Below are positions 1 to 12,361 of a stretch of DNA of 64,000 nucleotides, piece after piece. Source of the DNA: Pseudoips prasinana (lineage: Eukaryota > Arthropoda > Insecta > Lepidoptera > Nolidae); assembly GCA_951640165.1 (NCBI GenBank), contig OX621255.1, positions 21,550,001 to 21,614,000 on the forward strand, written 5' to 3'. The notes beneath the pieces are model-generated. The model was not told the DNA's origin. It did not search any database and saw only the letters and a list, made by a program, of their open reading frames with translations. How positions within the stretch are numbered: the first letter of the stretch is position 1; every line of letters begins with the position of its first letter. The position numbers and the translations under genes are program-made.

Positions 1-1924
1 ATACCCTGAATTAACACAAAAGCTACAATAAATTGCTAAAATGGATACAGAGACACTGTAAACCATATGTTTATTAATAATAATCACTTTTTCCTGTGAT
101 TACCTGTGAATTCTATCATATTGTTATATTTCTCGATATGTTCTTCTACTTTAAAATAGTAGTAAATTTCTATTTATAAAATTGTTGATTTGTTAGTGGT
201 TGATATATTTTTATAATTTTATCAATAATCCTGCTTTTTTTTGTAATTTTACGTAAAGTTACTTTGCTTCTTTTTTCAGCATTCCATTTTATTTTTGATA
301 TTATATTAATGTAATTTTAGGTTTTGATAGTATCATTATTGACATAATTGTAACAGAAAAGCATTTTGGAATTGCTTTCTTGGATGCCTTATCACTTTTG
401 ATAAGCAATCTTATCACAGGTTCTCATGTTTGAAGGCCTGTTAAAAGTGCCTCAAGATTTACTTACAAACAATCTGATCATTGCAGAGTTTGCTTGGGTG
501 AACTCTGAGGAAATAAGTTTGATTAAATCAATTGTGTGTTCAGTGGAAACAACTTCTGTCCAATGTTTGCTTTCGCTATTGGAATCTAGTATGATAGTCA
601 TTGTGATTAGAAATGTATACATTTTGACAACAATGCAACTTAGAATTGGAAATTGGTGGACCATGCCTTAGTTATAGTAGACCTGCATTCTGATCCAAAT
701 GTTATTTGCGGCTTCTATCCTTGCACAAAACAAATATTTGTGTTCATGATTGATGACTGGGTGTTTTCTGTGTATTGTTTATGTATTATATGTAAATATG
801 TATTTAACATAAATAAGTACTTGTATCCATTTTCTAATATCCACCCTAGCAAAATAGTAATTCTGAGACATCATATTAGATTTGACTTGATATTAAAGCA
901 TGTTTAAATTGATTTTTGAATTATTAATTCCTAAATGTGTCTCAGCTACATCTCCTGTATTAGTATACTAGTTGTAACATTAATAATGTAGGATATTGAA
1001 GGAAGACACACTACCAATGAAGGTAAACATTGAAGAAAATTAGTTTTTGACATACAAATGAACAATTTTTGCTTCCTCATACAAAATACATAATTGATGA
1101 TCAACATTGTTGTTAAGTTTTAGAACAAATGAAGCTCCCTACATTCATGTGGTAATTGATACTGATAAGATTTCTTTATAATGAACATACATACATATAA
1201 ATATTATTACAATTTATACACAACACAATTAAGTAGAATTGTATTTATTCTCATGTTTTAGTAACAAGTTTTTCATAGTGTTCCTCCATAAAGAAAATTA
1301 AGACCAACAAATTATGATTTACACTGGGTACCAGTAGTATACAACTACTTGAAGCCGGTGTACACTCCAATACCATGTACCGGAAAATATAAGATATATC
1401 TTTAGTGTACACCAAGAAAAAAAGACAATAACAAAGATGCATCACAAAATTGTACAATTGGCGGCCCTATCATTAAATTTGATCTCTTTCAGACAACCTA
1501 GGCAGGGATTGGAGTATGGAATAACTGAGGTGGGGTAGTTCACAGTGTACACAAATGATGAAATGGTATGATTCCATACCTAAATTGCTACCATAACTAA
1601 AACATATTTATAGATTTATTTGTAAGGTAAATATACCATAAAATTACTAAAAATATAACTGAACATTATCTGAGTAGGGAAATCACAAACAAACATTTTT
1701 ATATTATACAATTTCAACATAAATAGTGAAGGAAACTTATGGTATTTACCTATAAAACTGAACATATTAAAGTATATATTTTTTTTTACCTCAAAATTCA
1801 TCAGCTGATCATGATTCTTATATGGGAAATTGAACTTTTTTTATGTATTATGTTTATGTGTTACATATTTATTTTCATTGAACAATCAAGCTCTGGAAGT
1901 TATGTCCATAGATAGATTGACTAG
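1..1924. other. AT-rich stretch without a supported gene
   Basis: No coding exon with credible splice sites or recognisable protein was seen. The longest open stretch (426-671, + strand) has no familiar motif and no homology I recognise. It could be distal UTR or intron of a gene outside the window. Confidence 0.4.
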
Positions 1925-2375
1925 ACTGTGTTGGTCTAGTGGTTAGTGACCCTTAGTAAGCCAAGTGGTTCGATACCCACCCAGGACAAATCTTTGTGTG
2001 ATGAGCATGATTATCTGTTGTCCGGATGAAATTCTAACTAACTATAACTAAATCTATAACTAACTATGCCCCGCGGTTATACCCGCGTTAAACTTTATAA
2101 ATTATAGCCTATGTGTTCATCTGGGGTGTCAGCTAACTCCATACCAAATTTTATTGAAATCGCTCCAGCCGTTTAGACGGGAAGAAGTAACAAACAATCA
2201 CACTCTCAAACTTTCGCCTTTATAATATTAGTGTGATATGTATGTATTTAGAAATGTATAAGTATTTTTATCAGTTGTCTGGATACCACAGTGCAGGCTC
2301 TGCCTAGTTTGGATTGGAATCAGATGGCAGTATGTTGGTTGGGCTGCTGTTCCAAAATATATATATATATTTTTT
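1925..2375 (+). repeat. tRNA-derived SINE (family A), split by a Helitron
   Basis: The head has the tRNA-like 'TTGGTCTAGTGGTTAGTGAC' A-box region and 'GGTTCGATACC' B box, then 'CACCCAGGACAAA'. The tail resumes near 2237 with 'TCAGTTGTCTGG' and 'GCTCTGCCTAGTTTGG', which ends other copies in this window. The middle is displaced by the Helitron at 2064-2236. It is a SINE, not a tRNA gene, because the acceptor stem is not preserved. Confidence 0.75.
2064..2236 (-). mobile_element. Short non-autonomous Helitron nested in a SINE
   Basis: On the minus strand it starts TCACACTAATATTATAAAGG and ends in a GC-rich stem followed by GGGGCATAG, matching the Helitron pattern seen repeatedly here (TC head, CTRR-like tail, no target duplication). 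The last bases are mutated from CTAG. Confidence 0.65.
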
Positions 2376-3005
2376 TAATATATTTTCCTGCTTTCAATAT
2401 CTATATTTAGTTATATTATTGAGAGATAACAATTACAAAGTTGCAGACAATTTATATAATTATGTAAGTACTGGTGTGAGAATTTTTTATTTTAACCGTA
2501 CTGTTCGATAGAACGTAACTCCAAATGTTTTACAGTCAGTTGCAAAAATATCTATACATTCCTATAATGTAATCTTGAAATGGGGTGTAATGATTCATAC
2601 GAACATAAAATGTTGTGAAACTTAAGAAAACTTCATTGATGGATAAAAATATCGTGAATATAATGCAAACATACGAAAAAACTATATTAATATAAAGAAA
2701 ACATATATTTTTCGAAATAGCTTTTGTCAAAAATTAATCGTAAGTCATAAGCAAAGTTATATAGGTATACATTAAAAAAAAAATCCATTTCATCAAGTAT
2801 TTTGTTACGTTAAGTTACTCTATATCTATTAGCTTAAAAATTATTACCTAGTGAAATTACATATATACCATTAAATTAAACTAACCCCAATATAAAATTT
2901 ATTCTAAAACCATGTTTCCAGAATTCTGGCAGCATTGTAACGCTAGGTGGCACTGATTAGATGTTGACCAAAAATATGTTGGTATTCACTGATCACTTCT
3001 TCAAA

Positions 3006-3046
3006 CAGAAGTTTCTGAAATAGAATATCTATTTCAGAAACTTCTG
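3006..3046. repeat. Perfect hairpin, 18-bp arms, 5-nt loop
   Basis: Arms 3006-3023 and 3029-3046 are exact reverse complements (left arm begins CAGAAGTTTCTG). It belongs to no transposon end I recognise. Confidence 0.9.
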
Positions 3047-3314
3047 CTCGAGGAAACAATCAATATTTTGGTACATAATTTTACCTTCTAGTATTGTGGA
3101 ATTATTTAATAAAATTGATAAATAGCTAACATTTTATGACTAATTTGTTTAGTCGTTTATTCCTTAAAAATACATATTTCTATTAAGTTCCTCGAGAATC
3201 GGAATAGGGGAATTTGAAGAATATGAAATTCACGATGTATACGTAAGTTCATCGTAAATCCACTTCCTTTATGCCACTGTGTACAAAGTGGACAAGTTCT
3301 ATTTACGGATACTT

Positions 3315-3451
3315 TATAAGTTATCATATCACTATTAAATGAAGTAAACTATGATGCGAGAATACGTAAACAAACTGTCGACTATAAGTTATCATATCAC
3401 TATTAAATGTAAGTAAACCATGATGCGAGAGCACGTAAACAAACTGTCGAC
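3315..3451 (+). repeat. Tandem duplication, 68/69-bp unit
   Basis: Copy 1 at 3315-3382 and copy 2 at 3383-3451 both start TATAAGTTATCATATCACTA and end AAACTGTCGAC, differing at a few positions including a one-base indel. Confidence 0.9.
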
Positions 3452-3685
3452 GCGACAGGCCGGCTACGCTGCCAGTCAGACATTCGGACGTGACATGAAA
3501 ACATCACCTCTCTTGAATGCATTAACAAAGATACATACTCGTGCACGATGAACGAGGGCCTTTCGCATTCACGGTCCTGACGAGATCATCCGTCTACCTA
3601 TATAGGGAGCCTGCAATAATAAAATGGACTAAATCAAGTTTTCGTATTCTCCTTTTCCTCATCGGAAACGGAACCGATTTTGGTT

Positions 3686-3810
3686 TTATCCTACTAATAT
3701 TATTAATGCGAAAGTTTGTGAGTATAGATGTTTGTTAGTCTTTCACGTAATAACTACTGAACGGATTTTCATGAAACTTTGTAGTAAACCTTATATACAA
3801 CATGTAACGT
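3686..3810 (+). mobile_element. Helitron 5' end fragment
   Basis: It starts 'TCCTACTAATATTATTAATG' followed by CGAAAGTTTGTGAG and the downstream 'ACTGAACGGATTTTCATGAA', the standard head of this Helitron group. No 3' terminus follows before the LTR element. Confidence 0.65.
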
Positions 3811-3890
3811 AATTAACGTACACCCTCAAACACCCCAATTACAATATTATGTGGTTATCATAATACATACACTGAATTTTTAATTTAATA

Positions 3891-4244
3891 TGTGGAGGCA
3901 GGACAGCTTGAAGGCTCTTCACCACAACTCATCCTCTTATAATTTTATGGGTAGGTGAGGGCGGAACAGAAATAAATTACTTCAAATTACAATCAACGTA
4001 ATTCACAAGAATCACGATTTAATTAGATGTTTAGTGATTACTACAACGTAAAATCAATCAAATTAAATCTTAAAATATCGTGATGGCGAAGATTTTCAGC
4101 GATTCGTCACAAGCGTGGTGCGCGGACGCCGTCTCGTTCAAAAGTGACTTCAAGATGGCCGCCCACACCACCATCGACAATGACGCTTCGCTAGGTTGAC
4201 ATTGACAGTCGTGTCAACCTGACGTTTTGACGTAAACGCCGTCA
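3891..4244 (-). repeat. LTR (left copy; 3' LTR of a minus-strand element)
   Basis: This 354-bp copy begins TGTGGAGGCAGG and ends GACGTAAACGCCGTCA (TG...CA). By eye it is identical to 5934-6287. It is preceded by AATA, and the same four bases follow the right copy, giving a 4-bp target-site duplication. Confidence 0.9.
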
Positions 4245-4379
4245 CGGCCGGACTGACATACGACCGTCCACGGGCGATTTATCTGAAACAAACTAAGATA
4301 ACTGCATAGTCCGTTCGCTCATCCTGACTTAATAATTTTCATCAGTATACAAACACTAAAAACATTTAATAACTTGGAC

Positions 4380-4800
4380 TAACCAGGCAAGTGTACCGCT
4401 TAGTCAACCGTGAGGTATGACTCGGACTACACTTCAGTAAGACCAGTCGAGAAACGCATTAGATATCATAACTGGCTAGAATTTAGCCCAGACAGCACAT
4501 TTTCGTTCTTGTGAAAATCTAGACAAGCCAATCCTAACAAGGATGTGACCCGGACGACACAATTCGTCTTACACTTAGCAGGCAAGCAGCCAGAACAAGT
4601 CAGTCCTCCCGAGGGAACCGACTCGGACGACACAATTCGTCTCGGAAATAGCAAGCATTCATCCATGACAAGTCAGCCCTCTCGAGGCAACTGACTTGGA
4701 CGACACAATTCGTCTCGGATATAGCAAGCGATCATCCATGACAAGTCAGCCCTCTCGAGGCAACCGACTCGGACGATTATTTAAGTATAGCGTTAAATCA
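4380..4800. repeat. 73-bp tandem repeats inside the LTR element
   Basis: Units start at 4547, 4620, 4693 and 4766 (partial), each with a variant of GACTCGGACGACACAATTCG followed by AACAAGTCAG or ATGACAAGTCAG. The spacing is exactly 73 bp. A more diverged copy starts near 4419. They sit just inside the left LTR. Confidence 0.85.
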
Positions 4801-5085
4801 TGATATCATAACGTAAACGACGATTGGGTTGTCCATGAAAAACAACGAAACATTATCGATCTCGATCTGTGTTGAAATTTGTAAGCTACAAGAATAATTA
4901 ACAACATTATTAAACAGTTTTGCTCGAAATTTATAAGCCGTCTGTAGCTTGTGAGCAATCAGCTCATGAGTCATAAGTGAGCAATCAGCTCTAGAAACGT
5001 ATAAACATGGAACTACTCACCAAAATGTCCTCTCTGGTGTGTTAACGACGTAGACGTTAACGGGCATCTCTTGTGATCACGTTGT

Positions 5086-5283
5086 TCATTGCCACGGTTG
5101 CACTTCGAAGCTAAATGGCCACAGCGTAAACAGCAGCGATGTCTGGTTTCTGGTCGCAGAAGACCAGGTCGCTGCCGGCGTTTTTGACCTTCTCTTTTTC
5201 GGACGACACTCACATGCACCATGTCCTAGCTTGCCGCACTGAAAACACTTTAAAAGCACTTTAAAAAAACAATTTAAAAACAC
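5086..5283 (-). pseudogene. Gag zinc-knuckle remnant of the LTR element
   Basis: A 65-codon minus-strand frame contains CFQCGKLGHGACEC, a clean C-x2-C-x4-H-x4-C retroviral-type zinc knuckle that binds RNA in Gag proteins, followed by a basic stretch (RPKKRRSK). A second Cys-rich knuckle-like segment (CLRCGHLASKC) lies just downstream in another frame, so a frameshift or small deletion has occurred. A further frame at 5613-5819 probably holds earlier Gag sequence. Only the Gag C-terminal part is recognisable. Confidence 0.65.
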
Positions 5284-5933
5284 TATAAAACCACATTAAG
5301 AACGATACAGTTTCGGATCGTTTTGCGTCTACACAATTATATTCAGCTACTTGAGGCGCATTCCTTTTCATAAAAGTAGACTGTTTCGATTCTCGCTGCA
5401 GCTTCTTTCTCGTAATAATCTCCGTATTGAAGGCTAATCGTTGTAGGTGGTTGTGGAATTTTGACGAATGTGACAGTGCAGTGGACAGCAATGTAGTCTT
5501 CGCTCATATTTGGCCATTTTGAGGTTTATGTATGGTCACGCGCAGATATTCGTTTTCCTTGCGTTTGCTATTTTGCAGGTTAATGAGGTCAGTCGCGGGT
5601 GTTTCAACACTATCACTCCGTGGAGTAAATAACTCGAATCTGCAACCACCGCATCTCAAGGAACGATATTTGTGATAGCCACTGCGACGCCGTGCTTTTC
5701 AGCGCACCATAGCTATTATAAATGATTTTCACCAAACAAAGGTCAACAGTATGCCCAAGCACGTGCGTTTGTGTCAGTTTGGGGTCGAATTTGAGTTGCT
5801 TTATATTGTGGGCGCTCACTTGATTTTAAATCGCTTCCATCAGACTCAACATCCGGCTATTTTCTAGCTCAAACATTTTTCGAAAAATATCTTCACCATG
5901 TGGCTTATCTTCGGTTCTTGATCCCACTTCTGA

Positions 5934-6287
5934 TGTGGAGGCAGGACAGCTTGAAGGCTCTTCACCACAACTCATCCTCTTATAATTTTATGGGTAGGTG
6001 AGGGCGGAACAGAAATAAATTACTTCAAATTACAATCAACGTAATTCACAAGAATCACGATTTAATTAGATGTTTAGTGATTACTACAACGTAAAATCAA
6101 TCAAATTAAATCTTAAAATATCGTGATGGCGAAGATTTTCAGCGATTCGTCACAAGCGTGGTGCGCGGACGCCGTCTCGTTCAAAAGTGACTTCAAGATG
6201 GCCGCCCACACCACCATCGACAATGACGCTTCGCTAGGTTGACATTGACAGTCGTGTCAACCTGACGTTTTGACGTAAACGCCGTCA
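5934..6287 (-). repeat. LTR (right copy; 5' LTR of a minus-strand element)
   Basis: It matches 3891-4244 throughout by eye, with the same TG...CA ends, and is followed by the AATA target duplication. The short A-rich run and CCGTCTCG/GACGTTTTGACG segments are present in both. Confidence 0.9.
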
Positions 6288-6629
6288 AATATGTATATGC
6301 ATTGTTATTTGCTAAATTAGTTTCTTGGAATAAAGTTTATTTTTCTTTATTTTGTATTGGATGATGGAATTCGTATGCATACAAATAAAACTGCGATTTT
6401 AAAAGTCTTATTACTTTGAATTACTCCATTTCAATTTGTTTGAACTGTCCAGGGTTAAAATGACAATTATTTCCGTAGTATTAATTATTATGGAATAAAA
6501 AATTACCTATATTAAAAATGATATAAATCGAGTCAGTAAACGATTCTGAACAAACTATTTTCAGGGTATGCGTTAATTAAGTTACATGCTGTATATATAT
6601 CTGACTGCTACTGATTAGTTAAGGAGCTA

Positions 6630-6841
6630 TTGATTGATTTGCTGTGTGGTTACGGAATAGAATATCATCACCCCATCTCATCCCGTGGGGGGCGTAGAAA
6701 TCGTCCTCCTACCAGAGAACGGGCAGCAGCGTTTTTCTGTGAACTATGACCATCAAACTGCGATCGCCAACCCGTCTGCCAAGCATGGTGATTATGGCAT
6801 ATCCCCCCATTCTTTGGGGATTTTTGTTGGCTGACATGTCG
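6630..6841 (+). repeat. Dispersed repeat with CACCCCATCTCAT motif
   Basis: It contains 'ATATCATCACCCCATCTCAT' and CGTGGGGGGCGTAGAA. The same family occurs at 19940-20210 (minus) and at both inverted ends of the element at 22570-23950. Minus-strand ORFs over it are non-coding shadows. Confidence 0.6.
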
Positions 6842-7268
6842 CGCTTTCACGCTAAGACTACTGGACCGGTTTAAATGTTATTTGGTACAAAGATAGTCTA
6901 GAGCCTGAGAAAGGACATAGACTACTTTTTAATGCGAAAAAATCGTTGTAAGGAGTTGAAAAAGGGGATGAAAAGTAGAATTGTAGGGAAGTATCCTCAT
7001 TTTTGGAGCTAGAAGCTTGAAACTTACGTTTTAGGCTGTTAATACGATATAAATAAATATGACATTCTTAGTTTGTAAATGTTTTACCCTCAAAGGTGTA
7101 AAATAACAATAGGGAATAGGGGATGAAAGTTTGTATGGAACTTTACGTATGTAAGGTTTATGTGAATGATTTATGAGATTGCGATTAAAGACATAATATA
7201 GAGATAATCTATTGTAACATTTACGGAGTCATTACAAAATGAACGGACGAAGTCGCGGGCACAGCTAG
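6842..7268 (+). mobile_element. Helitron fragment with 3' end
   Basis: It enters within the Helitron head region (TTTCACGCTAAGACTACTGG) and ends GGACGAAGTCGCGGGCACAGCTAG, i.e. a subterminal stem and CTAG followed by T. The true TC head is missing. Confidence 0.6.
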
Positions 7269-8221
7269 TATAGATTGTATATCCGAATAACACATAGGCT
7301 ATAATTTATAATGTTTAACGCGCGTCGCGGGGAAGAAGTTGAGGTTTGTATGGGAAAATGCTAGTTAGGAATGCCTGCGGAGATATTATTTACATGTTAC
7401 AGGTTGTAATCCTGAATGTAGAATTATTACTTTATAAAGATAGACTGCTAAAATACTAATACACTAAATCGCACACCAAAAGTAGATATAACAGAAAATA
7501 TTCTTATTCATTCCACATACCACATAATACAGGTACCCAGTCCAGATCGGCATGAGACGATAGGGCTTCAATTTCTTAAAAAAAAATCTGTTTAAAATGC
7601 TTAAACTACCTAATACAAGTTTGTGATGCGAAAATCTAACAACAACACGTTAAGGAACAAAGGTGATGTTCTTCTTCAATTTTGTCTTTGAATGGTGGTC
7701 AAACGCGTGAGTGCATACATATATCAGAATTCATAAAAAGTCGGCCACGCCACGGAGTAATAAATCATCGAAAAAAACAAAACAAATATCCCGTTGAAAT
7801 CAATGTAAAAGTATAGCCGTCTGCTTAACTAAACTGAGCTTAATATTTACAAGCAGCAGAATTCTTTGCAGACGTAGTTAAAAATTTTATACGAATAAAT
7901 AACATCTGATAACTTTAAATTATTCTTCACGTCAAGCAATCACCAATTTATTAACGATTGACGTCAAATGTAAGTAAACAAGCAACGCTATTCGCCGTTG
8001 TGTCAACTCGCATTTGACTGTTGTTATTACGAATTTGTTTGATGTTTTTCGTTCCATTACAAAACTGAAACTTCACAAAACATGTAAATAATACCTTGCA
8101 CTTTATTTTGATGTCATGTCTAGCAGCGAAGTCTGCGCGGCAATTTAAAAAAGAAACATGGTTTTACATAAATCTAAGTACGTTATTTTTTGGTTTTATA
8201 TAAATCAAATTGGTAAACAAA

Positions 8222-8465
8222 GATACGACCCACTTGATGGTAAGTGGTCACCGTAGCCTATGAACGCTTGCAACACCAGGGGCATGATTAGCGCGTTGCA
8301 GACCCTTTAGAAACCTTATAACTCCCTTTTTGAAAGGCATCATGCTGTAATCTCTTGGGAAAACCGTAACAGGGAGTTCATTCCATAACCTCAACGTACG
8401 TGGAGGCAGTTTCGCTGAAAGTGAATCGTTCGAGATCGAAAAGGTTCGAGGATGTGTCGACCTTT
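8222..8465 (+). repeat. Dispersed LINE-3'-like repeat
   Basis: It contains 'GACCCACTTGATGGTAAGTG' and 'GCGTTGCAGACCC', seen in the opposite orientation at 33478-33785 and 36245-36395. It is probably the 3' part of a non-LTR retrotransposon (CR1-type is a guess); no ORF remains. Confidence 0.55.
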
Positions 8466-8500
8466 ATATAAATTAATCTATATTTTTCATGTGTACATAT

Positions 8501-8737
8501 ATACATTATAGTTCATTCTAAAGAGTTTCTGAAAAGTTTTTGCATCTCCTATTATGCATATTAAGTGCGTAAATATAGTTAAAAAACGTATCTATGTTTA
8601 TTAGACGAAGTGAGAATACATTATAGTTCATTCTAAAGAGTTTCTGAAAAGTTTTTGCATCTCCTATTATGCATATTAAGTGCGTAAATATAGTTAAAAA
8701 ACGTATCTATGTTTATTAGACGAAGTGAGAATACATT
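8501..8737 (+). repeat. Exact tandem duplication, 115-bp unit
   Basis: Copies at 8501-8615 and 8616-8730 both start ATACATTATAGTTCATTCTA and look identical, with a 7-bp start of a third unit. Perfect identity points to a recent event. Confidence 0.9.
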
Positions 8738-9885
8738 CCAGTTACGATGTAATTGGCACTTAACATAATGTACAAAGCAAAGAATACTGACACCGTTTTA
8801 AAACTAGGTCTAGGGCTTTTAGGTATTTTGAAAGACAGTATCCAGCCTGGAAGTGATGATACGGTAGTTCTTTGAATAATAGACAGATTCGTCGGCGTTG
8901 AAGTTTCTGTTAGAAAAACTGAACGATTTTCCGGTATGGTTGCTGTCCTGTGTGTTACTTCCCACTAAGTTCTAGCTATATTTAATTCCAAATTTAAAGA
9001 TTACCGTGTTAGTAGTCAAGGCACGTAAGTACTTTTTATTCTGTGGTCAAGGCGTTAAGAGGTTCTTTATTACAAACTAAATTCATTAACAGACACGTTT
9101 AATTATAACAGCAGTATATAATTCCTTAGACCCCGTTTGTAAAAAAAAACCGGGTGGTTTAATTTTTTCTATATCATTGGTAATCATATAGTTCGAAATA
9201 GATTTTAATAGCCAAACTAGATTACTATCACATAATAAATGAGTCTGGGTATGGAAACATGTTTATTCCAAATTTAAAACTTATGTTTTAAAAAATAATT
9301 ATCGCATTTTCGTTTTTTACTGGACTTATTATTATTGCGGGTTTACGGTTAAAAGGTTGATGACCTTTGGCAATAAAACAAATTTCGTTATTTTTAGTAG
9401 AATAATTTCTCATAGTCCTGCCTTATTGTGACATATAATAGTAGGAGAGACGTGGAAGATCGTCCTTTACCGATCTGATAACCAGATGAGACGTAATTTT
9501 TATCAAATATTTTTTATAAACAAATATGCCTATAATTGCTTGCCTATCGAAAAGTGCTCATGGCTATTTTTAATTAAATTAACTTTTATCGATTTTTTTT
9601 CATCACCTTCATCCTTTTGATAACCAAATAAAATTTATTTCACTGATAGTTTTTAATACACAGAATATGCCTTCTTGCTTTCATTAGTTTGCAATCACAG
9701 TATAGAATAATTTTGTAGTATTTAGTAGTATCTACCTACGTTGAGCACTCATAAATATGATACTTGACATAGCCTTCGAAATTATGACACTCAAGGTAAA
9801 ATAATTACTTTTTTTTATCAAAAATGAAACAAATAATATGGGACCATCTTGAAAGTATTCCTATTTAGTAAAAAAAATTAGCAAA
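8738..9885. other. AT-rich stretch without a supported gene
   Basis: There is no exon, RNA gene or recognisable repeat end that I can support. Confidence 0.4.
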
Positions 9886-10070
9886 TATTTGTGTGATGAG
9901 CACGAATATTTGTTTCGGAATATCCATGATGTTTTCTATGTATATTAAGTATTTATCTATCTATATAAGTATGTATATCGTCACCTGGTACCCATAGTAC
10001 AAGCTTTGCTTAGTTTGGGGCTAGGTTGATCTGTGTGACATTGTCCCTATATATATAAAAAACACAAAAT
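9886..10070 (+). repeat. SINE family A, 3' part
   Basis: It carries 'ATTTGTGTGATGAGCACGAA', 'ATAGTACAAGCTTTGCTTAG' and TTTGGGG, the tail of the tRNA-derived SINE. The tRNA-like head is absent, so it is a 5'-truncated copy. Confidence 0.7.
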
Positions 10071-10121
10071 ATATATTATCTAAATCTGTTAACAAAGGAG
10101 CAAGAAATCAGATCACTTAAA

Positions 10122-12127
10122 TCCAAACTAATATTATAAATGCGAAAGTAACTCTGTCTGTCTGTCTGTCTTTGCTTCACGCCTAAACTACTGAACCGAT
10201 TTGAGTGAAATTTGGTACAGACATAGTTTGGAAATTGAGAAAGGACATAGGATAGTTTTTATTACAAAAATAAAATAAAAAATAAAATTTATTCCGGACA
10301 TACAGCGCCATCTATTGGTCAAGAGTCGGCATCAATTCAGTACTGAAAATTTGTCGGAAAAATGTAAATAAATAGTAAAAAGGTATGAAAATATAATATA
10401 ATACAACTTTTAGTAGAAAGAAAATGCTCTAAAGGAGTATAGATAATTCTATTAGTACTATATGTCAAGTTGGTGATCGCGCAATGGTGTCGATCGTTAC
10501 ACGAGTTCGGTTCATGTTATTGTTTTAATTCATCGGAAAAAAGTAAATAAATAGTAAAAAGGCATGAAAAAAATAATATCAATATAATAAAACTTTTAGC
10601 ACAAAGAAAATGCCCGAACGGAGTATAGATAAATAATCCGAGTTGTCACTATGCTCGATAGATGGCGTTGGGAGGAAATGCCAGTTTGTAACATAAGTAA
10701 AAGTAGTAAGCGTGGAAGAATGTTGCAACAATGTAAACTGCTGGTTTGGGATAAATGTACGATGTCCCATAAAAGAGCAATCGAAGCACTTCGTCGCCCG
10801 ATGAAAGACATAAAAAACAATCAAGGTATTATGGGAGGAATGGTGGTTCTATTGGCCGGTGACTTCCGGCAGACCCTGCCGGTTATAGCAAGGGGCACAC
10901 CGGCAGATGAAATCAATGCCTGTTTCAAAGCATCTGTGCTATGGACACATGTGCAAAAGGTTTCACTGTCGACGAATATGCGAGTATTACTCCATAATGA
11001 TTGTCAAGCCGGGCAGTATGCTGCTGCTCTTCTGAAGATCGGCGAGGATCGTATGCCTACCGACTCCGAGAGTATGATCACGCTGAGCAGCGAATGATGC
11101 CAAATTGTGGATAGCACATACAATTTCAAAAATAGTGTCTATCCGGATTTACGCGCTAATATCGAAAATCGGGAATGGTTATGCGAAAGGGCGATAGTGG
11201 CGCCAACAAATGAAATAGTAGGCAAGATAAATGACCAAATTATGTCTGACGTAGAGGGAGATGTCATCGAGTATCTATCAGTAGATAACGTCGTGGATAC
11301 CGAGCAAGTGACATCTTACCCAACAGAGTTTCTCAACTCCTTAGAGTTATCAGGAGTGCCTTCTCACAAGTTGAGGCTGAAAGTTGGAGTTCCTGTAATG
11401 CTTATGAGAAACCTAGATCCACCAAGGCTATGTAACGGCACATGGTTACAAGTAACCTATTTAGGGCGGAATGTCATTAAAGACGTTATTATGACTGGAA
11501 TGGCAAAAGGCGAAACTGTAATTATTACCCGCATTCCCATCATTCCAACTGATTTGCCATTCAAATTCAAAAGAGTTTAGTTTCCGCTGAAAACTGCGTT
11601 TGCAATGACCATAAATAAAAACCAAGGGCAAACGCTTAAAGTTGCGGGGGTACATCTTGAAAAAGCCTGTTTCTCCCATGGACAACTCTACGTTGCGTGC
11701 TCAAGAGTGTCAAAACCACAAGACCTATATATTTTTGCAAAGGATGGCAAAACTCAAAACGTGGTATACAGAAATGTCTTGGTGTAAGAAACTTTAATAA
11801 TCTTTAAAGCCTAAAATAATAGAAAATTTGAAAAAAGGGAGAAACAGTATTTTTTTCTGAAATGGAAAAAAAAATATATTGAAAATAAGGGAAAAATAAC
11901 ATTTTCGCCTTTTTCGATCGGCAATAACGGCTTTAATGCCCTAAGTGAGTATACATATCTTCAATTCAAACGCAGAGCTCATTATGTTGATTTTTGAAGA
12001 GTTCCCTAGAATATCTTCCTCATTTAATTTTTGAAGAGATCCCGCGAGATCGGGAACTATGTGGGTAAAACCAAAAATCTGCCGGAAGACACTATTCCAC
12101 GCGAACGAAGTCGCGGGCAAAAGCTAG
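10122..12127 (+). mobile_element. Helitron with helicase remnant
   Basis: The head is 'TCCAAACTAATATTATAAAT' at 10122 after an A. The tail has a short stem (ACGCGAACGAAGTCGCGGGC) and AAAAGCTAG ending at 12127 before a T. TC start, CTAG end, subterminal hairpin and insertion between A and T are Helitron hallmarks. The 2.0-kb body carries only the C-terminal half of the Rep/helicase protein; the HUH replication initiator domain and Walker A segment are not present, so this copy could not mobilise itself. Confidence 0.85.
10651..11790 (+). pseudogene. Helitron Pif1-like helicase, C-terminal half, two stops
   Basis: Three open segments (10651-11097, 11107-11580, 11605-11787) lie in one reading frame, separated by TGA at 11095-11097 and TAG at 11578-11580 with no frameshift. 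Motifs match the SF1B/Pif1 helicase of Helitrons. WDKCTMSHK is the Walker B box with its usual second acidic residue replaced by Lys. Others are LLAGDFRQTLPVI (motif III), GVPVMLMRN, AMTINKNQGQTL (motif V) and LYVACSRVSKP (motif VI). The N-terminal Rep domain and Walker A are missing. The family unwinds DNA during rolling-circle transposition; this copy is dead. Confidence 0.88.
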
Positions 12128-12361
12128 TAATAAAATAAAAAAGACGATGTAATCAAGAAACTGTTTTTGTTAACAAATATAATTATTTCGAAGAATACAT
12201 AGTAATACGGGTACAGCTAAGTATCACATGTTACACTGGTTACGTTCCAATCCCTCCACTTAGTGCTAGCTAAGTGCCCCTAACATTATGCATGCTAGGG
12301 TGAAATCCGCAGGGAGCATCAAGGCCACCAGGCCGGTCAGACAAAGTAACAACTTATTGTA

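Larger units (their letters stand above)
3891..6287 (-). mobile_element. LTR retrotransposon, internally deleted, minus orientation
   Basis: Two 354-bp LTRs flank a 1,689-bp interior that is far too short for a full gag-pol. Orientation comes from a minus-strand CCHC zinc-knuckle relic (5086-5283). No protease, reverse transcriptase or integrase motif is visible, so the copy would depend on proteins supplied by another element. LTR identity and the 4-bp AATA duplication suggest a recent insertion. The superfamily (Gypsy or BEL/Pao) is not resolved; primer-binding site and polypurine tract were not convincingly identified. Confidence 0.85.

Noticed and set aside
1960..1985. tRNA genes at the GGTTCGAT boxes (also 13606, 19239, 22226, 53600, 54078)
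   Set aside because: They share SINE bodies downstream and lack complete acceptor and anticodon stems.
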